From contig NZ_PKGB01000001.1 in assembly GCF_002848135.1 (NCBI RefSeq), positions 1-64,000 on the forward strand: 64,000 nucleotides of DNA. Reading direction: 5' to 3'. The notes beneath the pieces are model-generated. The model was not told the DNA's origin. It was given only the letters and a program-made list of their open reading frames with translations, and made no database searches. The DNA is from Hydrogenovibrio sp. SC-1. Its GTDB lineage: Bacteria > Pseudomonadota > Gammaproteobacteria > Thiomicrospirales > Thiomicrospiraceae. The position numbers and the translations under genes are program-made. This document shows positions 31,230 through 40,050 of this stretch, in pieces; the first letter of the stretch is position 1; every line of letters begins with the position of its first letter.

Positions 31230-32273
31230 ATGACAGCCCGTTTTCAGCAATTATTGCACTGGTTGGAAGCTTGTCCTCCTTTGGCGCAAGCACAATATGA
31301 ACAGCCAGTTCCCGCATCTAATGATGCTAGTTTTCGGCGTTATTATCGTTTGAATGCAATGCTATCTGATCAGACGGTGTCCTATATTATTATGGATGCG
31401 CCGCCTCAGCATGAGGATTGTGAACCTTTTGTGCGCATTGCCGGTGCGCTTCAGCAGATGGGATTGACGGTTCCGACGGTCTTGGCCCAAGATTTGTCAC
31501 AAGGGTTTTTGTTGCTCAAAGATTTGGGGGATGAAACCTATTTGTCGCAGCTGAGCGATGAGAGCGCGGATCGTCTTTATGGTGATGCGCTGGATGCGTT
31601 GATTCAGATGCAAACCCAAAGCCGAGTCGTAACCACTTCAGTACCTGCTTACAATGCGGATTTATTACTGGCAGAAATGGCCTTATTTCCGGATTGGTTA
31701 TTGGCAACTTATCTCGAAACCCCTGTAGAACGTCAAAACGCCCAGGCCTGGCAGAATTTAACCCACCTATTAACGCAATCTGCATTGCGACAGCCCCAGA
31801 CTTTTGTGCACCGAGATTACCACAGTCGTAACTTAATGGTGTTGTCTGAAGGCAATCCGGGGATTTTAGATTTTCAAGATGCGGTTAAAGGCCCCATGAC
31901 TTACGATGCCGTTTCATTATTGCGTGATTGTTACATTAGTTGGCCCTCAGAACAGGTTAAGGATTGGCAGCGCCAATACTTTTTGCAAAGTGTTCAAGTC
32001 GGGCTTTTAGCCAAGGATGAATGGTCTGGTTTTGTGAAGGCGATGGATTTAATGGGTATCCAACGACATTTAAAGGCGGCGGGTATCTTTGCACGCTTAG
32101 CGCTTCGAGATGGCAAAGATGGCTATTTGCAGGATATTCCTAAGACGTTGGGTTATTTGATCTCGATTGCCGCACTTTATCCCGAAACGCAGTTCTTGGC
32201 GGGCTTGGTTGAGGATCAAGTTTTGCCAAATGTGACGGCGAGGTTGGTCGAAGCCGAGAAGGTTAGCCTGTGA
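31230..32273 (+). CDS. amgK: N-acetylmuramate/N-acetylglucosamine kinase AmgK
   Basis: Aminoglycoside-phosphotransferase-fold sugar kinase that phosphorylates recycled MurNAc at the anomeric position. Kinase signatures: DASFRRYYRL, LLKDLGDETYL, catalytic loop FVHRDYHSRNLMVL, and the metal-binding aspartate in GILDFQDAVKGPMTYD. 347 aa. Overlaps murU by 4 bases and is divergent from lptD, the arrangement known from pseudomonads, where AmgK-MurU form a peptidoglycan-recycling shortcut that bypasses fosfomycin-sensitive MurA. Confidence 0.92.
   Translation: MTARFQQLLHWLEACPPLAQAQYEQPVPASNDASFRRYYRLNAMLSDQTVSYIIMDAPPQHEDCEPFVRIAGALQQMGLTVPTVLAQDLSQGFLLLKDLGDETYLSQLSDESADRLYGDALDALIQMQTQSRVVTTSVPAYNADLLLAEMALFPDWLLATYLETPVERQNAQAWQNLTHLLTQSALRQPQTFVHRDYHSRNLMVLSEGNPGILDFQDAVKGPMTYDAVSLLRDCYISWPSEQVKDWQRQYFLQSVQVGLLAKDEWSGFVKAMDLMGIQRHLKAAGIFARLALRDGKDGYLQDIPKTLGYLISIAALYPETQFLAGLVEDQVLPNVTARLVEAEKVSL
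31742..31751. repeat. CCAGGCCTGG palindrome in amgK
   Basis: Exact copy in coding sequence, read as Gln-Ala-Trp followed by Gln. Confidence 0.9.
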
Positions 32274-32932
32274 AAGCAATGATTCTGGCAGCCGGTCGAG
32301 GCAATCGGTTGCGCCCATTAACCGACCATGACCCCAAACCTCTATTGACTGTTAAGGGTAAATCCTTGATTGAGTATCATATTGATGCGTTAGTGCGTGC
32401 GGGCATTCATCAACTGGTTATTAATCATGCGTGGTTGGGCAAAAAAATTGAAGCAAAATTAGGCTCAGGTGTGGCTTATGGCGCAGAGATTGAGTATTCT
32501 GAAGAGGGTGAACAAGGTTTGGAAACTGCCGGTGGGATTTTACAGGCCTTGCCTAAGTTGACGGATGGCAAAACCCCTTTTGTAGTGGTTAACGGTGATG
32601 TCTTGACCGATTTTGATTTTCAAGCTTTGTGTCAACATACATTAGCCGAAGGTTGTCTTGCGCATTTGGTTTTAGTGCCGACCCCGGCATATAAAAAACA
32701 GGGTGACTTTGGCTTGCAGGCAGGAAAGGTGACAGAGCAAGGCGGCTTGACTTTTTCGGGAATCAGTTTGCTACATCCAGATTTATTTAAAGGGTTGTCG
32801 CCTGGTGTGCAGCCGTTGGCGCCAGTGTTAAGAGCGGCTATGCAAAATGGTCAAGTTACGGGTGTTTGCTATCAAGGGCGCTGGGATGATATTGGTACCC
32901 CAGAGCGTTTAGAACAAGCGAATCGATCATAA
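32270..32932 (+). CDS. murU: N-acetylmuramate-1-phosphate uridylyltransferase MurU
   Basis: Nucleotidyltransferase converting MurNAc-1-P and UTP to UDP-MurNAc. Shows the NTP-transferase start MKAMILAAGRGNRLRPLT, the metal-binding GDVLTDFDF and WDDIGTPERL near the end. 220 aa. GTG start at 32270 overlaps the amgK stop; an ATG three codons later would cut the conserved first strand. Confidence 0.92.
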   Translation: MKAMILAAGRGNRLRPLTDHDPKPLLTVKGKSLIEYHIDALVRAGIHQLVINHAWLGKKIEAKLGSGVAYGAEIEYSEEGEQGLETAGGILQALPKLTDGKTPFVVVNGDVLTDFDFQALCQHTLAEGCLAHLVLVPTPAYKKQGDFGLQAGKVTEQGGLTFSGISLLHPDLFKGLSPGVQPLAPVLRAAMQNGQVTGVCYQGRWDDIGTPERLEQANRS

Positions 32933-32952
32933 AAAAATAAGAGGGAATCATT

Positions 32953-33219
32953 ATGAGTCACAAACATAAAGTGTTATTAGAAAAAGTATTTGCCCACCCT
33001 ATTGCGACGAATATTGATTGGAAGAAATTAGCTGCTGCTTTAGAGCATTATGGCGCGGCTATTGATGTGTCTAATGCAAACCGTGCTCATATCGTGATTA
33101 AGGATCAAGAGCTGACATTGGGGTTGCCACATCATGGTCACGAATTGGCTAATAAAGAAGAGGTGACCAAATTGCGTCACTTTTTAGAGGCGGTTGACTT
33201 AACGCCTAAGGATTTGTGA
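32953..33219 (+). CDS. HicA-like small protein, no partner antitoxin
   Basis: 88-aa basic, histidine-rich protein. Layout (short helix, IDWKKLAAALEHYGA, a variable strand region, PHHGHELANKEEVTKLRHFLEA) resembles HicA-like mRNA-interferase-fold proteins that occur singly in many proteobacteria. No HicB-like gene lies next to it; the neighbours are murU (20 bases upstream) and yaaA (6 bases downstream). It is therefore probably a domesticated or differently used HicA fold rather than a toxin-antitoxin module. Family call moderate. Confidence 0.6.
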   Translation: MSHKHKVLLEKVFAHPIATNIDWKKLAAALEHYGAAIDVSNANRAHIVIKDQELTLGLPHHGHELANKEEVTKLRHFLEAVDLTPKDL

Positions 33220-33225
33220 GCCATT

Positions 33226-33999
33226 ATGTTGTTTTTGATTTCACCCGCTAAAGCACTAGATGAATCACCAGCACCTGCGAATATAGCAACTTCTCAAGCT
33301 GCTTTTTTATCGCAGTCAGAGCAGTTGATGACGGTGCTAAAACAGTTGGGGCCGGTCGATATTCAACAACTCATGGGGTTGAGTGAGAAATTAGCAGATC
33401 TAAATTATGAGCGTTTTCAAGCTTGGCAGCTACCATTTGATGGCGAAACGGCCAAGCAGGCGGTTCTGTTGTTTAAGGGTGATGTCTATCAAGGCTTGGA
33501 AGCTTCTACGCTGGATGCGAATGCTTTGAATTATTGTCAAACGCATTTACGGATTTTGTCGGGTCTTTACGGGCTGCTCAAACCCTTAGATGTGATTTTG
33601 CCGTACCGACTGGAAATGGGGACGGCTTTAGCTACGGATCAGGGTAAGAATCTCTATGCATTTTGGGGAGCGCAGTTGACCGAAGCCCTTAATCAACAAT
33701 TGGCTGAACAGCAAGATAGGTGGGTTATCAATTTGGCATCGAATGAGTATTTTAAAGCAATTCAGCCAAAACAGTTGCAAGCAGACGTCATTACGCCACA
33801 ATTTAAAGAATGGAAAAATGGCCGTTATAAAATCATCAGCTTTTATGCAAAACGTGCTCGTGGGCTGATGGCACGATATGCCGCAGAGAATCAATTGACC
33901 GAGCCGGAGTCGTTGAAATACTTTGATTGGGAAGGCTATCAGTTTGCAGCGAATCTGTCGTCCGAAAAAAACTGGGTGTTTACTCGAAACCAAGCTTGA
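33226..33999 (+). CDS. yaaA: Peroxide stress protein YaaA
   Basis: 257-aa DUF328 protein. In E. coli YaaA is OxyR-induced, limits free iron during peroxide stress and has a DNA-binding fold. Family blocks: [72 protein letters not shown]. Full length. Spaced 6 bases after the HicA-like gene; ribF follows with its own likely promoter. Confidence 0.95.
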   Translation: MLFLISPAKALDESPAPANIATSQAAFLSQSEQLMTVLKQLGPVDIQQLMGLSEKLADLNYERFQAWQLPFDGETAKQAVLLFKGDVYQGLEASTLDANALNYCQTHLRILSGLYGLLKPLDVILPYRLEMGTALATDQGKNLYAFWGAQLTEALNQQLAEQQDRWVINLASNEYFKAIQPKQLQADVITPQFKEWKNGRYKIISFYAKRARGLMARYAAENQLTEPESLKYFDWEGYQFAANLSSEKNWVFTRNQA

Positions 34000-34027
34000 A
34001 ACCCATCAAGTCTGGACGATTTTAGGC

Positions 34028-34033
34028 TATAAT
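34028..34033 (+). promoter_or_regulatory. Candidate -10 (TATAAT) for ribF-ileS-lspA
   Basis: Perfect TATAAT 28 bases before the ribF ATG, in the short gap after yaaA. No good -35 is visible at 16-18 bases upstream. Confidence 0.4.
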
Positions 34034-34061
34034 TTCCGTCTTTAGTAAAGCTTTGGATACC

Positions 34062-35003
34062 ATGAAACTGATTCGCGGTTTACATAATTTGGCACGTCAT
34101 CAATCCGATTTTGCGCAGGGGTGCGTGTTAACGATTGGTAATTTTGATGGCGTCCATTTGGGGCATCGGGCTATTTTGAGTCAAGTTCATCAACTGGCCA
34201 CCGAAAGGCAGCTTCCTTCAGTAGTGATGATCTTTGAGCCTTTGCCAATCGAATATTTTTCACCAAAAGATGCGCCCGTTCGGCTAATGAATTTGCGAGA
34301 AAAATTGGCCGCATTTCAGGCCACTGATATTAATTATGTGGTGGTGTGTCGTTTTGACGCGGCCTTTGCCAACCTGAGTGCAGATGCATTTGTGAAAACG
34401 ATCTTGCATCAAGGATTGAATGCCAAGCAGGTAGTAGTGGGAGATGACTTTCGCTTTGGAAAAGCCCGGCAAGGGGATTTTAACTTGTTGCAACAGTATG
34501 GTCGTCAACTGAACTTTGATACATTAGACTTGATGACTTATCAGGTGGATGGCGAAAGGGTCAGTAGTACCCGTATTCGACAAGCCTTGATTCGCCAAGA
34601 TTTGACGGAAGCAAGCCGTCTGCTGGGCGCGCCTTTTAGTTTTCAAGGTCGCGTGATTCATGGACAAAAACTGGGACGAAAAATTGGCTTTCGTACTTTG
34701 AATTTGAACCCTAAGCGCATTCAAATGCCATTGGAAGGCGTCTATAGCGTGAGTGTCACCGGTTTAGCGGAGGTGGATTGGCCAGGCATTGCGAATATCG
34801 GCATTCGTCCAACGGTAGATGGTCACCGACCATCAATAGAAGTCCATTTGTTTAACTGGCAAAAGGATGTGTATGGTGCCCATATCGGCGTTAAAATAAG
34901 CCAATTTATTCGTCCAGAATTGAAGTTTGATGATATTGACGCATTGAAAGCTCAAATTGAAAAAGATGTCGTTGTTGCACAAGTTCACCATGGCTTGCTG
35001 TAG
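34062..35003 (+). CDS. ribF: Bifunctional riboflavin kinase/FAD synthetase
   Basis: Makes FMN and then FAD. N-terminal adenylyltransferase domain with VLTIGNFDGVHLGHRAIL and the SSTRIRQAL motif (about residues 20-180); C-terminal flavokinase with GQKLGRKIGFRTLNL and GIANIGIRPTV. 313 aa from ATG 34062; the upstream start would add only three residues. The ribF-ileS-lspA order is conserved in gammaproteobacteria. Confidence 0.96.
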   Translation: MKLIRGLHNLARHQSDFAQGCVLTIGNFDGVHLGHRAILSQVHQLATERQLPSVVMIFEPLPIEYFSPKDAPVRLMNLREKLAAFQATDINYVVVCRFDAAFANLSADAFVKTILHQGLNAKQVVVGDDFRFGKARQGDFNLLQQYGRQLNFDTLDLMTYQVDGERVSSTRIRQALIRQDLTEASRLLGAPFSFQGRVIHGQKLGRKIGFRTLNLNPKRIQMPLEGVYSVSVTGLAEVDWPGIANIGIRPTVDGHRPSIEVHLFNWQKDVYGAHIGVKISQFIRPELKFDDIDALKAQIEKDVVVAQVHHGLL

Positions 35004-35067
35004 ATCGCTTATTTTTCCAAAACAAATCCCTATAGAATTTAACCAGACCTGATAAAAAGTGAACACT

Positions 35068-37896
35068 ATGACCACAGATTATAAGCCAACTCTTAATTTG
35101 CCTAAAACGGACTTTCCGATGCGTGGCAATTTACCCAATCGGGAGCCAAAACAAGTTACTGCCTGGCAGCAACAAAAGCTCTATCAATCCGTTAGAGAGG
35201 TAAAGCAAGGCCTACCCAAATTTATTCTGCATGATGGCCCTCCGTATGCCAATGGCAATATTCATATCGGTCATGCTGTCAACAAAGTGTTAAAAGATAT
35301 GATTGTCAAATCCAAAGGGTTAAGTGGGTTTGATGCACCTTTTGTTCCCGGTTGGGACTGTCATGGATTGCCAATTGAACTGAATGTCGAAAAGAAAAAG
35401 GGCAAGGTCGGCCGTAAGATTGGCGCCACTGAATTCCGCCAAGCCTGTCGGGATTACGCTCAAAAGCAAGTTGATGGTCAAATGACTGATTTTCAGCGTC
35501 TGGGAGTCATGGCAGATTGGCAGAATCCATATCTTACCAAGGATTTTAAATATGAGGCTGATGAAATCCGTTCTTTGGCAAAGCTGATTGAGCAAGGTCA
35601 TTTGGTAAAAGGGACGAAGCCAGTTTATTGGAGTGTTGGTGGGCATTCCGCTTTAGCCGAGGCGGAGGTAGAGTACGAAAATAAACGTTCTCATGCTATT
35701 GCTGTGCGCTTTAATGTGTTGGATGAGACGGCTTTCTTTGAGCGCTGTCATCATGTGGAAGATCATCTTGGCGAAGGCCCTTTGTCCATTGTTATTTGGA
35801 CGACGACACCTTGGACGCTGCCTGCAAACCAAGCCGTTGCTTTGCATCCGGATCTTGAGTACTCAGTCGTTCAAGTTGATGGTGAAAATGGTGCAGAAAG
35901 GCTGTTTGTTGCAGAAGCGCTATTGAAAGAAACTATGGATAAATGGGGCTTTGAGCATTATCAAGTGATTGCCTATGGACGAGGTGAGCAGTTTGATCTG
36001 ATTCGACTTCAACACCCCTTTTATGAGCGTGTTGTCCCAGTTGTCTTGGGTGATCATGTGACAACGGATGCGGGTACTGGTTGTGTTCATACCGCGCCAG
36101 GGCATGGTCAGGAAGATTATGCCGTTGGTCTCAAATATGATTTAGAGGTCGATTGTCCAGTCGATGGCAATGGGAATTTTGTGGAAGGCACGCCCTTATT
36201 TGCGGGTGAGAATGTATTGAAAGCCGATGCCCATGTCATTGACGTGTTAACAGAGCATAAAGCATTGGTGCATCATGAAGCGATTGTTCACAGCTATCCG
36301 CATTGCTGGCGGACCAAAACCCCATTGATTTTCAGAGCCACACCACAGTGGTTTATCAGCATGACAGAAGGGGGACTGCGAGATAAAGCAATGCAATCAA
36401 TCAAGCAGGTCAAGTGGGTGCCTGAGTGGGGACAAGGTCGAATTGAAGGTATGATTGAAGGCCGTCCCGACTGGTGTATTTCGCGTCAGCGTTTTTGGGG
36501 GGTTCCGATTCCGATCTTCGTGCACAAGGCCACAGCGACTATGCATCCGAATACTGTCGAGATAATGGAAAAAGTCGCGCAGATGGTGGAACAAAACTCC
36601 ATCGATGCATGGTATGACCTAGAGCCGGAAGCTTTATTAGGTGCTGATGCCGACGAATATGAAAAAGTCACCGATATTTTGGATGTATGGTTTGACTCAG
36701 GCGTGTCGCATTTTACTGTGCTGGGTCAGCGTGAAGAACTTTCGGTTCCAGCTGATTTGTATTTGGAAGGATCTGACCAACACCGCGGGTGGTTCCAATC
36801 CTCCTTGTTGACTAGCCTTGCGACCAATGGCGAAGCACCTTATAAGCAGGTATTAACGCATGGTTTTACCGTGGATAAAGACGGTAAGAAAATGTCAAAA
36901 TCATTGGGCAACGTTGTTGCGCCACAGGATATTGCCAATAAATATGGTGCGGATATCTTGCGGTTATGGATAGCTGCAGCAGATTATCGTTATGAAATGA
37001 CGGTATCGGATGAAATTATCAGTCGTACGGCCGATGCTTATCGCCGTATTCGTAATACGGCGCGTTTTTTATTAGCGAATATCAATGGGTTTGATCCCAA
37101 AGCCGATGCGGTGCCTTATGACGAGATGTTACCGTTGGATCAATGGGCGATTGGTCAAGCTGCGCGCATACAGCAGGAAGTCAAAAATGCCTATGAAAAT
37201 TACCATTTTAATGCCATTTATCAGTCGGTCACTCATTTCTGTTCTGTGGAGTTAGGAGCTTTTTATTTAGACGTGATTAAAGATCGTCAGTACACCTGTA
37301 AGGCAGATAGCTTGCCACGTCGTTCGGCCCAAACGGCTTTGTATCACATTGTAGAAGCACTGACTCGCTGGATAGCGCCAATTTTGAGCTTTACAGCGGA
37401 AGAAATTTGGCAGGCTTTGCCAGGCGAACGTACGGAAACGATTTTTACCGAACAATGGTATGACGGTTTAACGGCGTTGGATGAAACAAAATCGATGAAT
37501 TCGGCATACTGGGCTCAGATGATGAATGTGCGTTCGGCGGTTGCTAAACAGTTAGAGCAGTTACGTAACGACGGCGTAGTGAAAGGATCTTTGACCGCTG
37601 AAGTGACGTTGTATGCTGATGGTGAGCTATTGGAACAGATTCAGGCGCTCCAGGATGAATTGCGGTTTGTCCTGATTACCTCTTATGCCAAAGTGAAATC
37701 TATCGCAGAAAAATCCGATACAGCCGTGGCGACAGATGTCGATGGGTTATGGGTGGATGCTGGCGCGGCAGATAAACCCAAATGCGGTCGTTGTTGGCAT
37801 CATCGAGAGGAGGTTGGAACCTTGAAGGATGATGGATTATGTCAGCGTTGTATGGACAATGTTCATGGTGAAGGGGAAACTCGAAACTTTGCTTAA
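35068..37896 (+). CDS. ileS: Isoleucyl-tRNA synthetase
   Basis: Class I synthetase, 942 aa. HIGH motif in [15 protein letters not shown], editing domain in the middle ([14 protein letters not shown]), KMSKS in [12 protein letters not shown], and a C-terminal zinc site ([10 protein letters not shown] ... CQRC) typical of bacterial enzymes. ATG at 35068 matches known starts; GTG at 35059 is also in frame. The stop codon abuts a long CCAGGCCTGG palindrome. Confidence 0.97.
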   Translation: MTTDYKPTLNLPKTDFPMRGNLPNREPKQVTAWQQQKLYQSVREVKQGLPKFILHDGPPYANGNIHIGHAVNKVLKDMIVKSKGLSGFDAPFVPGWDCHGLPIELNVEKKKGKVGRKIGATEFRQACRDYAQKQVDGQMTDFQRLGVMADWQNPYLTKDFKYEADEIRSLAKLIEQGHLVKGTKPVYWSVGGHSALAEAEVEYENKRSHAIAVRFNVLDETAFFERCHHVEDHLGEGPLSIVIWTTTPWTLPANQAVALHPDLEYSVVQVDGENGAERLFVAEALLKETMDKWGFEHYQVIAYGRGEQFDLIRLQHPFYERVVPVVLGDHVTTDAGTGCVHTAPGHGQEDYAVGLKYDLEVDCPVDGNGNFVEGTPLFAGENVLKADAHVIDVLTEHKALVHHEAIVHSYPHCWRTKTPLIFRATPQWFISMTEGGLRDKAMQSIKQVKWVPEWGQGRIEGMIEGRPDWCISRQRFWGVPIPIFVHKATATMHPNTVEIMEKVAQMVEQNSIDAWYDLEPEALLGADADEYEKVTDILDVWFDSGVSHFTVLGQREELSVPADLYLEGSDQHRGWFQSSLLTSLATNGEAPYKQVLTHGFTVDKDGKKMSKSLGNVVAPQDIANKYGADILRLWIAAADYRYEMTVSDEIISRTADAYRRIRNTARFLLANINGFDPKADAVPYDEMLPLDQWAIGQAARIQQEVKNAYENYHFNAIYQSVTHFCSVELGAFYLDVIKDRQYTCKADSLPRRSAQTALYHIVEALTRWIAPILSFTAEEIWQALPGERTETIFTEQWYDGLTALDETKSMNSAYWAQMMNVRSAVAKQLEQLRNDGVVKGSLTAEVTLYADGELLEQIQALQDELRFVLITSYAKVKSIAEKSDTAVATDVDGLWVDAGAADKPKCGRCWHHREEVGTLKDDGLCQRCMDNVHGEGETRNFA

Positions 37897-37919
37897 AAAC
37901 AACCAGGCCTGGTTATTTT
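37896..37919. repeat. 24-bp palindrome with CCAGGCCTGG core, between ileS and lspA
   Basis: Core at 37903-37912, flanked by AAAACAA and TTATTTT; one mismatched pair in the arms. Starts at the last base of the ileS stop. With its A- and T-tracts it could act as a weak Rho-independent terminator in either direction. Confidence 0.85.
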
Positions 37920-37947
37920 GAACTGCCGAATGACTTAAAGGAATTTG

Positions 37948-38448
37948 ATGAAGTCTTTATCACAAACAGCGTTAGTAAGCGTTTGGTTTGCTATTGTTTT
38001 AATCGTTGCAGACCAATTGACCAAATATTGGGTTAATCAATCTTTGGTGTTGGGTGAACCAGTTTCTATTATGCCTTTTTTGAACTTTACCTTGGTTTAC
38101 AACTATGGTGCCGCTTTTAGTTTTCTAGCTGATATGGGCGGTTGGCAAAGGTGGTTCTTTAGTGGCTTGGCTTTGCTCGTTGGTGGAGGACTGTTGCTTT
38201 GGTTGGCTAAACTGCCTAAAGTTTGGTCGGTTGAAGTCGTGGGGATTAACTTAATTCTAAGCGGTGCGGTAGGTAATCTGATTGATCGCATTATCGCAGG
38301 TCGTGTGACGGATTTTATCGATTTTTATATTGGGAGTTGGCATTATGCTACGTTTAATGTCGCTGATATTGCCATTAGTCTGGGGGCGTTATTGTTATTA
38401 GTCTCTGAGTTTTGGTTAAAGCCCCGTCAGCAAAAGCAATCAACTTAA
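37948..38448 (+). CDS. lspA: Lipoprotein signal peptidase
   Basis: Inner-membrane aspartic protease that removes signal peptides from diacylated prolipoproteins. Four membrane segments. Family blocks: DQLTKYWV, YNYGAAFSFL, GNLIDRIIAGRVTDFIDF and FNVADIAISLG, with the catalytic aspartates in the last two. 166 aa. AAAGGA lies 5 bases before the ATG. No ispH or fkpB follows. Confidence 0.96.
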   Translation: MKSLSQTALVSVWFAIVLIVADQLTKYWVNQSLVLGEPVSIMPFLNFTLVYNYGAAFSFLADMGGWQRWFFSGLALLVGGGLLLWLAKLPKVWSVEVVGINLILSGAVGNLIDRIIAGRVTDFIDFYIGSWHYATFNVADIAISLGALLLLVSEFWLKPRQQKQST

Positions 38449-38460
38449 GTTTGTTAGTGG

Positions 38461-38598
38461 TTGCTTAGGTCCGTTTTGCTTCGTGAGATCGGTGTTCTGG
38501 TTGTTTCAGTCGTCGTAATTGGTGGTTTAATTTTAAAAGCCGGCAATGCATTTTCCAAAAAAGATAAGCTGCGCCAAATGGTTTTATTGGGCTTTTGA
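38461..38598 (+). CDS. Possible small membrane protein
   Basis: A 45-codon frame with TTG starts at 38461 or 38476 in the 209-base gap between lspA and the convergent transglycosylase gene. It would encode one hydrophobic segment (IGVLVVSVVVIGGLILKAG) followed by a basic tail (AFSKKDKLRQMVLLGF). TAGG precedes the second TTG by about 6 bases. No homologue recognised. The composition is that of a real small membrane protein, but there is no ATG and no strong ribosome site, so it may be chance or a decayed gene. The remaining 59 bases of the gap hold nothing I can identify. Confidence 0.3.
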   Translation: MLRSVLLREIGVLVVSVVVIGGLILKAGNAFSKKDKLRQMVLLGF

Positions 38599-38657
38599 GT
38601 CGCATGGGTGTTGAATTGGATTGCATAGCTTAACCCTTATTCTCTCGGAAAAGTTTT

Positions 38658-39884
38658 TCAGGACGCGGTTTGCTTTCGAATTATTTTAAGCATTCGATAG
38701 GATGGGTAGCCATCTGCAGGAAGATGATGTCGTGTTTGAAACTCGCGTAATGCCCGTCGAGTGTTATTACCCACAATCCCATCAATGCTATTAATCTGAA
38801 TCCCTGATCGACGTAACCGTTGTTGTAATTCTATAATTTCCTGACGCGTTAAGGCATGATCATCATCCGGTTGAGTGCTTTGTAGCGCATCTCGACCAAC
38901 AATACGGTCTGCTAAGTGTCCGACTGCGAGGGCATAGTTGTCAGATCGGTTCCAGCGTTTGATCACTTCGTAATTATTAAAAACCAAAAAAGCAGGTCCG
39001 CGATAATCGTAGGGTAAGATGAGGGCAGCGTCCATGGCTTCAATAGGTAACGGGCGACCATCGGCGAGCTTGAGTCCCAATTTCTGCCAGTCAGCAAGCG
39101 ATTTTTTGGACTCCCCATCAGCTAAAGCATAATCAAACCCTGTCGGTAACTTGACTTCTCGTCCCCAATTTTCTGCAGTCTGCCAACCCATCGCTTTAAG
39201 AAAATTCCCCATCGAGTGAAAGACGTCAGGCAAGCTGTTCCATAGATCACGTTTGCCTGATTGATCGGCATCGATGGCATAGCGCAAATAGTTGCTTGGC
39301 ATAAATTGGCACTGTCCCATTGCTCCCGCCCAGGATCCTCGCATTTGTTTAACAGATATATGGCCTTGATCTAATATGGTCAGAGCCGCCAGCAATTCCT
39401 TGCGAAAATAACCTGCCCGTCTGGGGTCATAGGAGAGGGTTGCGAGCGATTCAATAATGGGGGTGTTACCTGTATAGCCGCCAAAGTTGGTTTCCATGCC
39501 CCAAAATGCAATTAGAAATCGGCCAGGGATGCCATATTTTCGAGTGACTTCATGTAGCTGAGAACGATGCTTCTGATAAAGCGCTTGCCCCTTCTTTATG
39601 CGCCAGTCGGTTACTGCACTGTTAAAGTATTGCCAGAAAGTGCGGGTAAATTCAGGTTGCTTCCGGTCTAATTCGAGTACACGGTGGTTTAAGTGAACAT
39701 TATTGAATGCTTTTTCAAGTGTTTGTGATGAGATATTGGCTTTTCGTGCCTTCTGCTTAAATGTTTCCAACCATTGCTGGAAGTCTTGTTCTGATTGAAC
39801 TGGCGGAGTATAGGCATAAGTCGTGGCGCTAAAGACAGAGCAAAGTAGTGTGAAAATGAAAAGACGTGCAGTTGAAAGCATCAT
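38658..39884 (-). CDS. Lytic murein transglycosylase (MltB family) with peptidoglycan-binding domain
   Basis: Cleaves the glycan strand with 1,6-anhydro-MurNAc formation. Signal peptide (residues 1-24), SLT_2 catalytic domain with the glutamate in AFWGMETNFGGYTG and the block GSWAGAMGQCQFMPSNYL, then a C-terminal PGBD-1 domain (ELQQRLRRSGIQ, ... GNNTRRALREFQTRHHLP). 408 aa. No lipobox, so this is the soluble periplasmic kind rather than the lipid-anchored MltB. Its anhydro-muropeptide products feed recycling of the kind completed by AmgK-MurU. Confidence 0.93.
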   Translation of the reverse strand: MMLSTARLFIFTLLCSVFSATTYAYTPPVQSEQDFQQWLETFKQKARKANISSQTLEKAFNNVHLNHRVLELDRKQPEFTRTFWQYFNSAVTDWRIKKGQALYQKHRSQLHEVTRKYGIPGRFLIAFWGMETNFGGYTGNTPIIESLATLSYDPRRAGYFRKELLAALTILDQGHISVKQMRGSWAGAMGQCQFMPSNYLRYAIDADQSGKRDLWNSLPDVFHSMGNFLKAMGWQTAENWGREVKLPTGFDYALADGESKKSLADWQKLGLKLADGRPLPIEAMDAALILPYDYRGPAFLVFNNYEVIKRWNRSDNYALAVGHLADRIVGRDALQSTQPDDDHALTRQEIIELQQRLRRSGIQINSIDGIVGNNTRRALREFQTRHHLPADGYPSYRMLKIIRKQTAS

Positions 39885-40050
39885 TTGTTTTGGGGTATCA
39901 CTTTTTATTATTAGTTTGATATTCTTATCGGGCCTTAATCCAGAGTGCTACAGGCTCTAGTAGAATGATTTTAAGATGTCGTCTGCGCATTTTACTAAAG
40001 TGGTTGGTGACAATGCAGTAAAATAGCGGTTTTGCAAGTGGGTAATTTCA

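Noticed and set aside
33628-33993. 121-codon frame on the minus strand opposite yaaA
   Set aside because: Antisense to a well-conserved gene; composition follows the yaaA codons.
35041-35056. AACCAGACCTGATAAA before ileS as a degenerate palindrome copy
   Set aside because: Two changes from the core destroy the dyad; not counted among the repeats.
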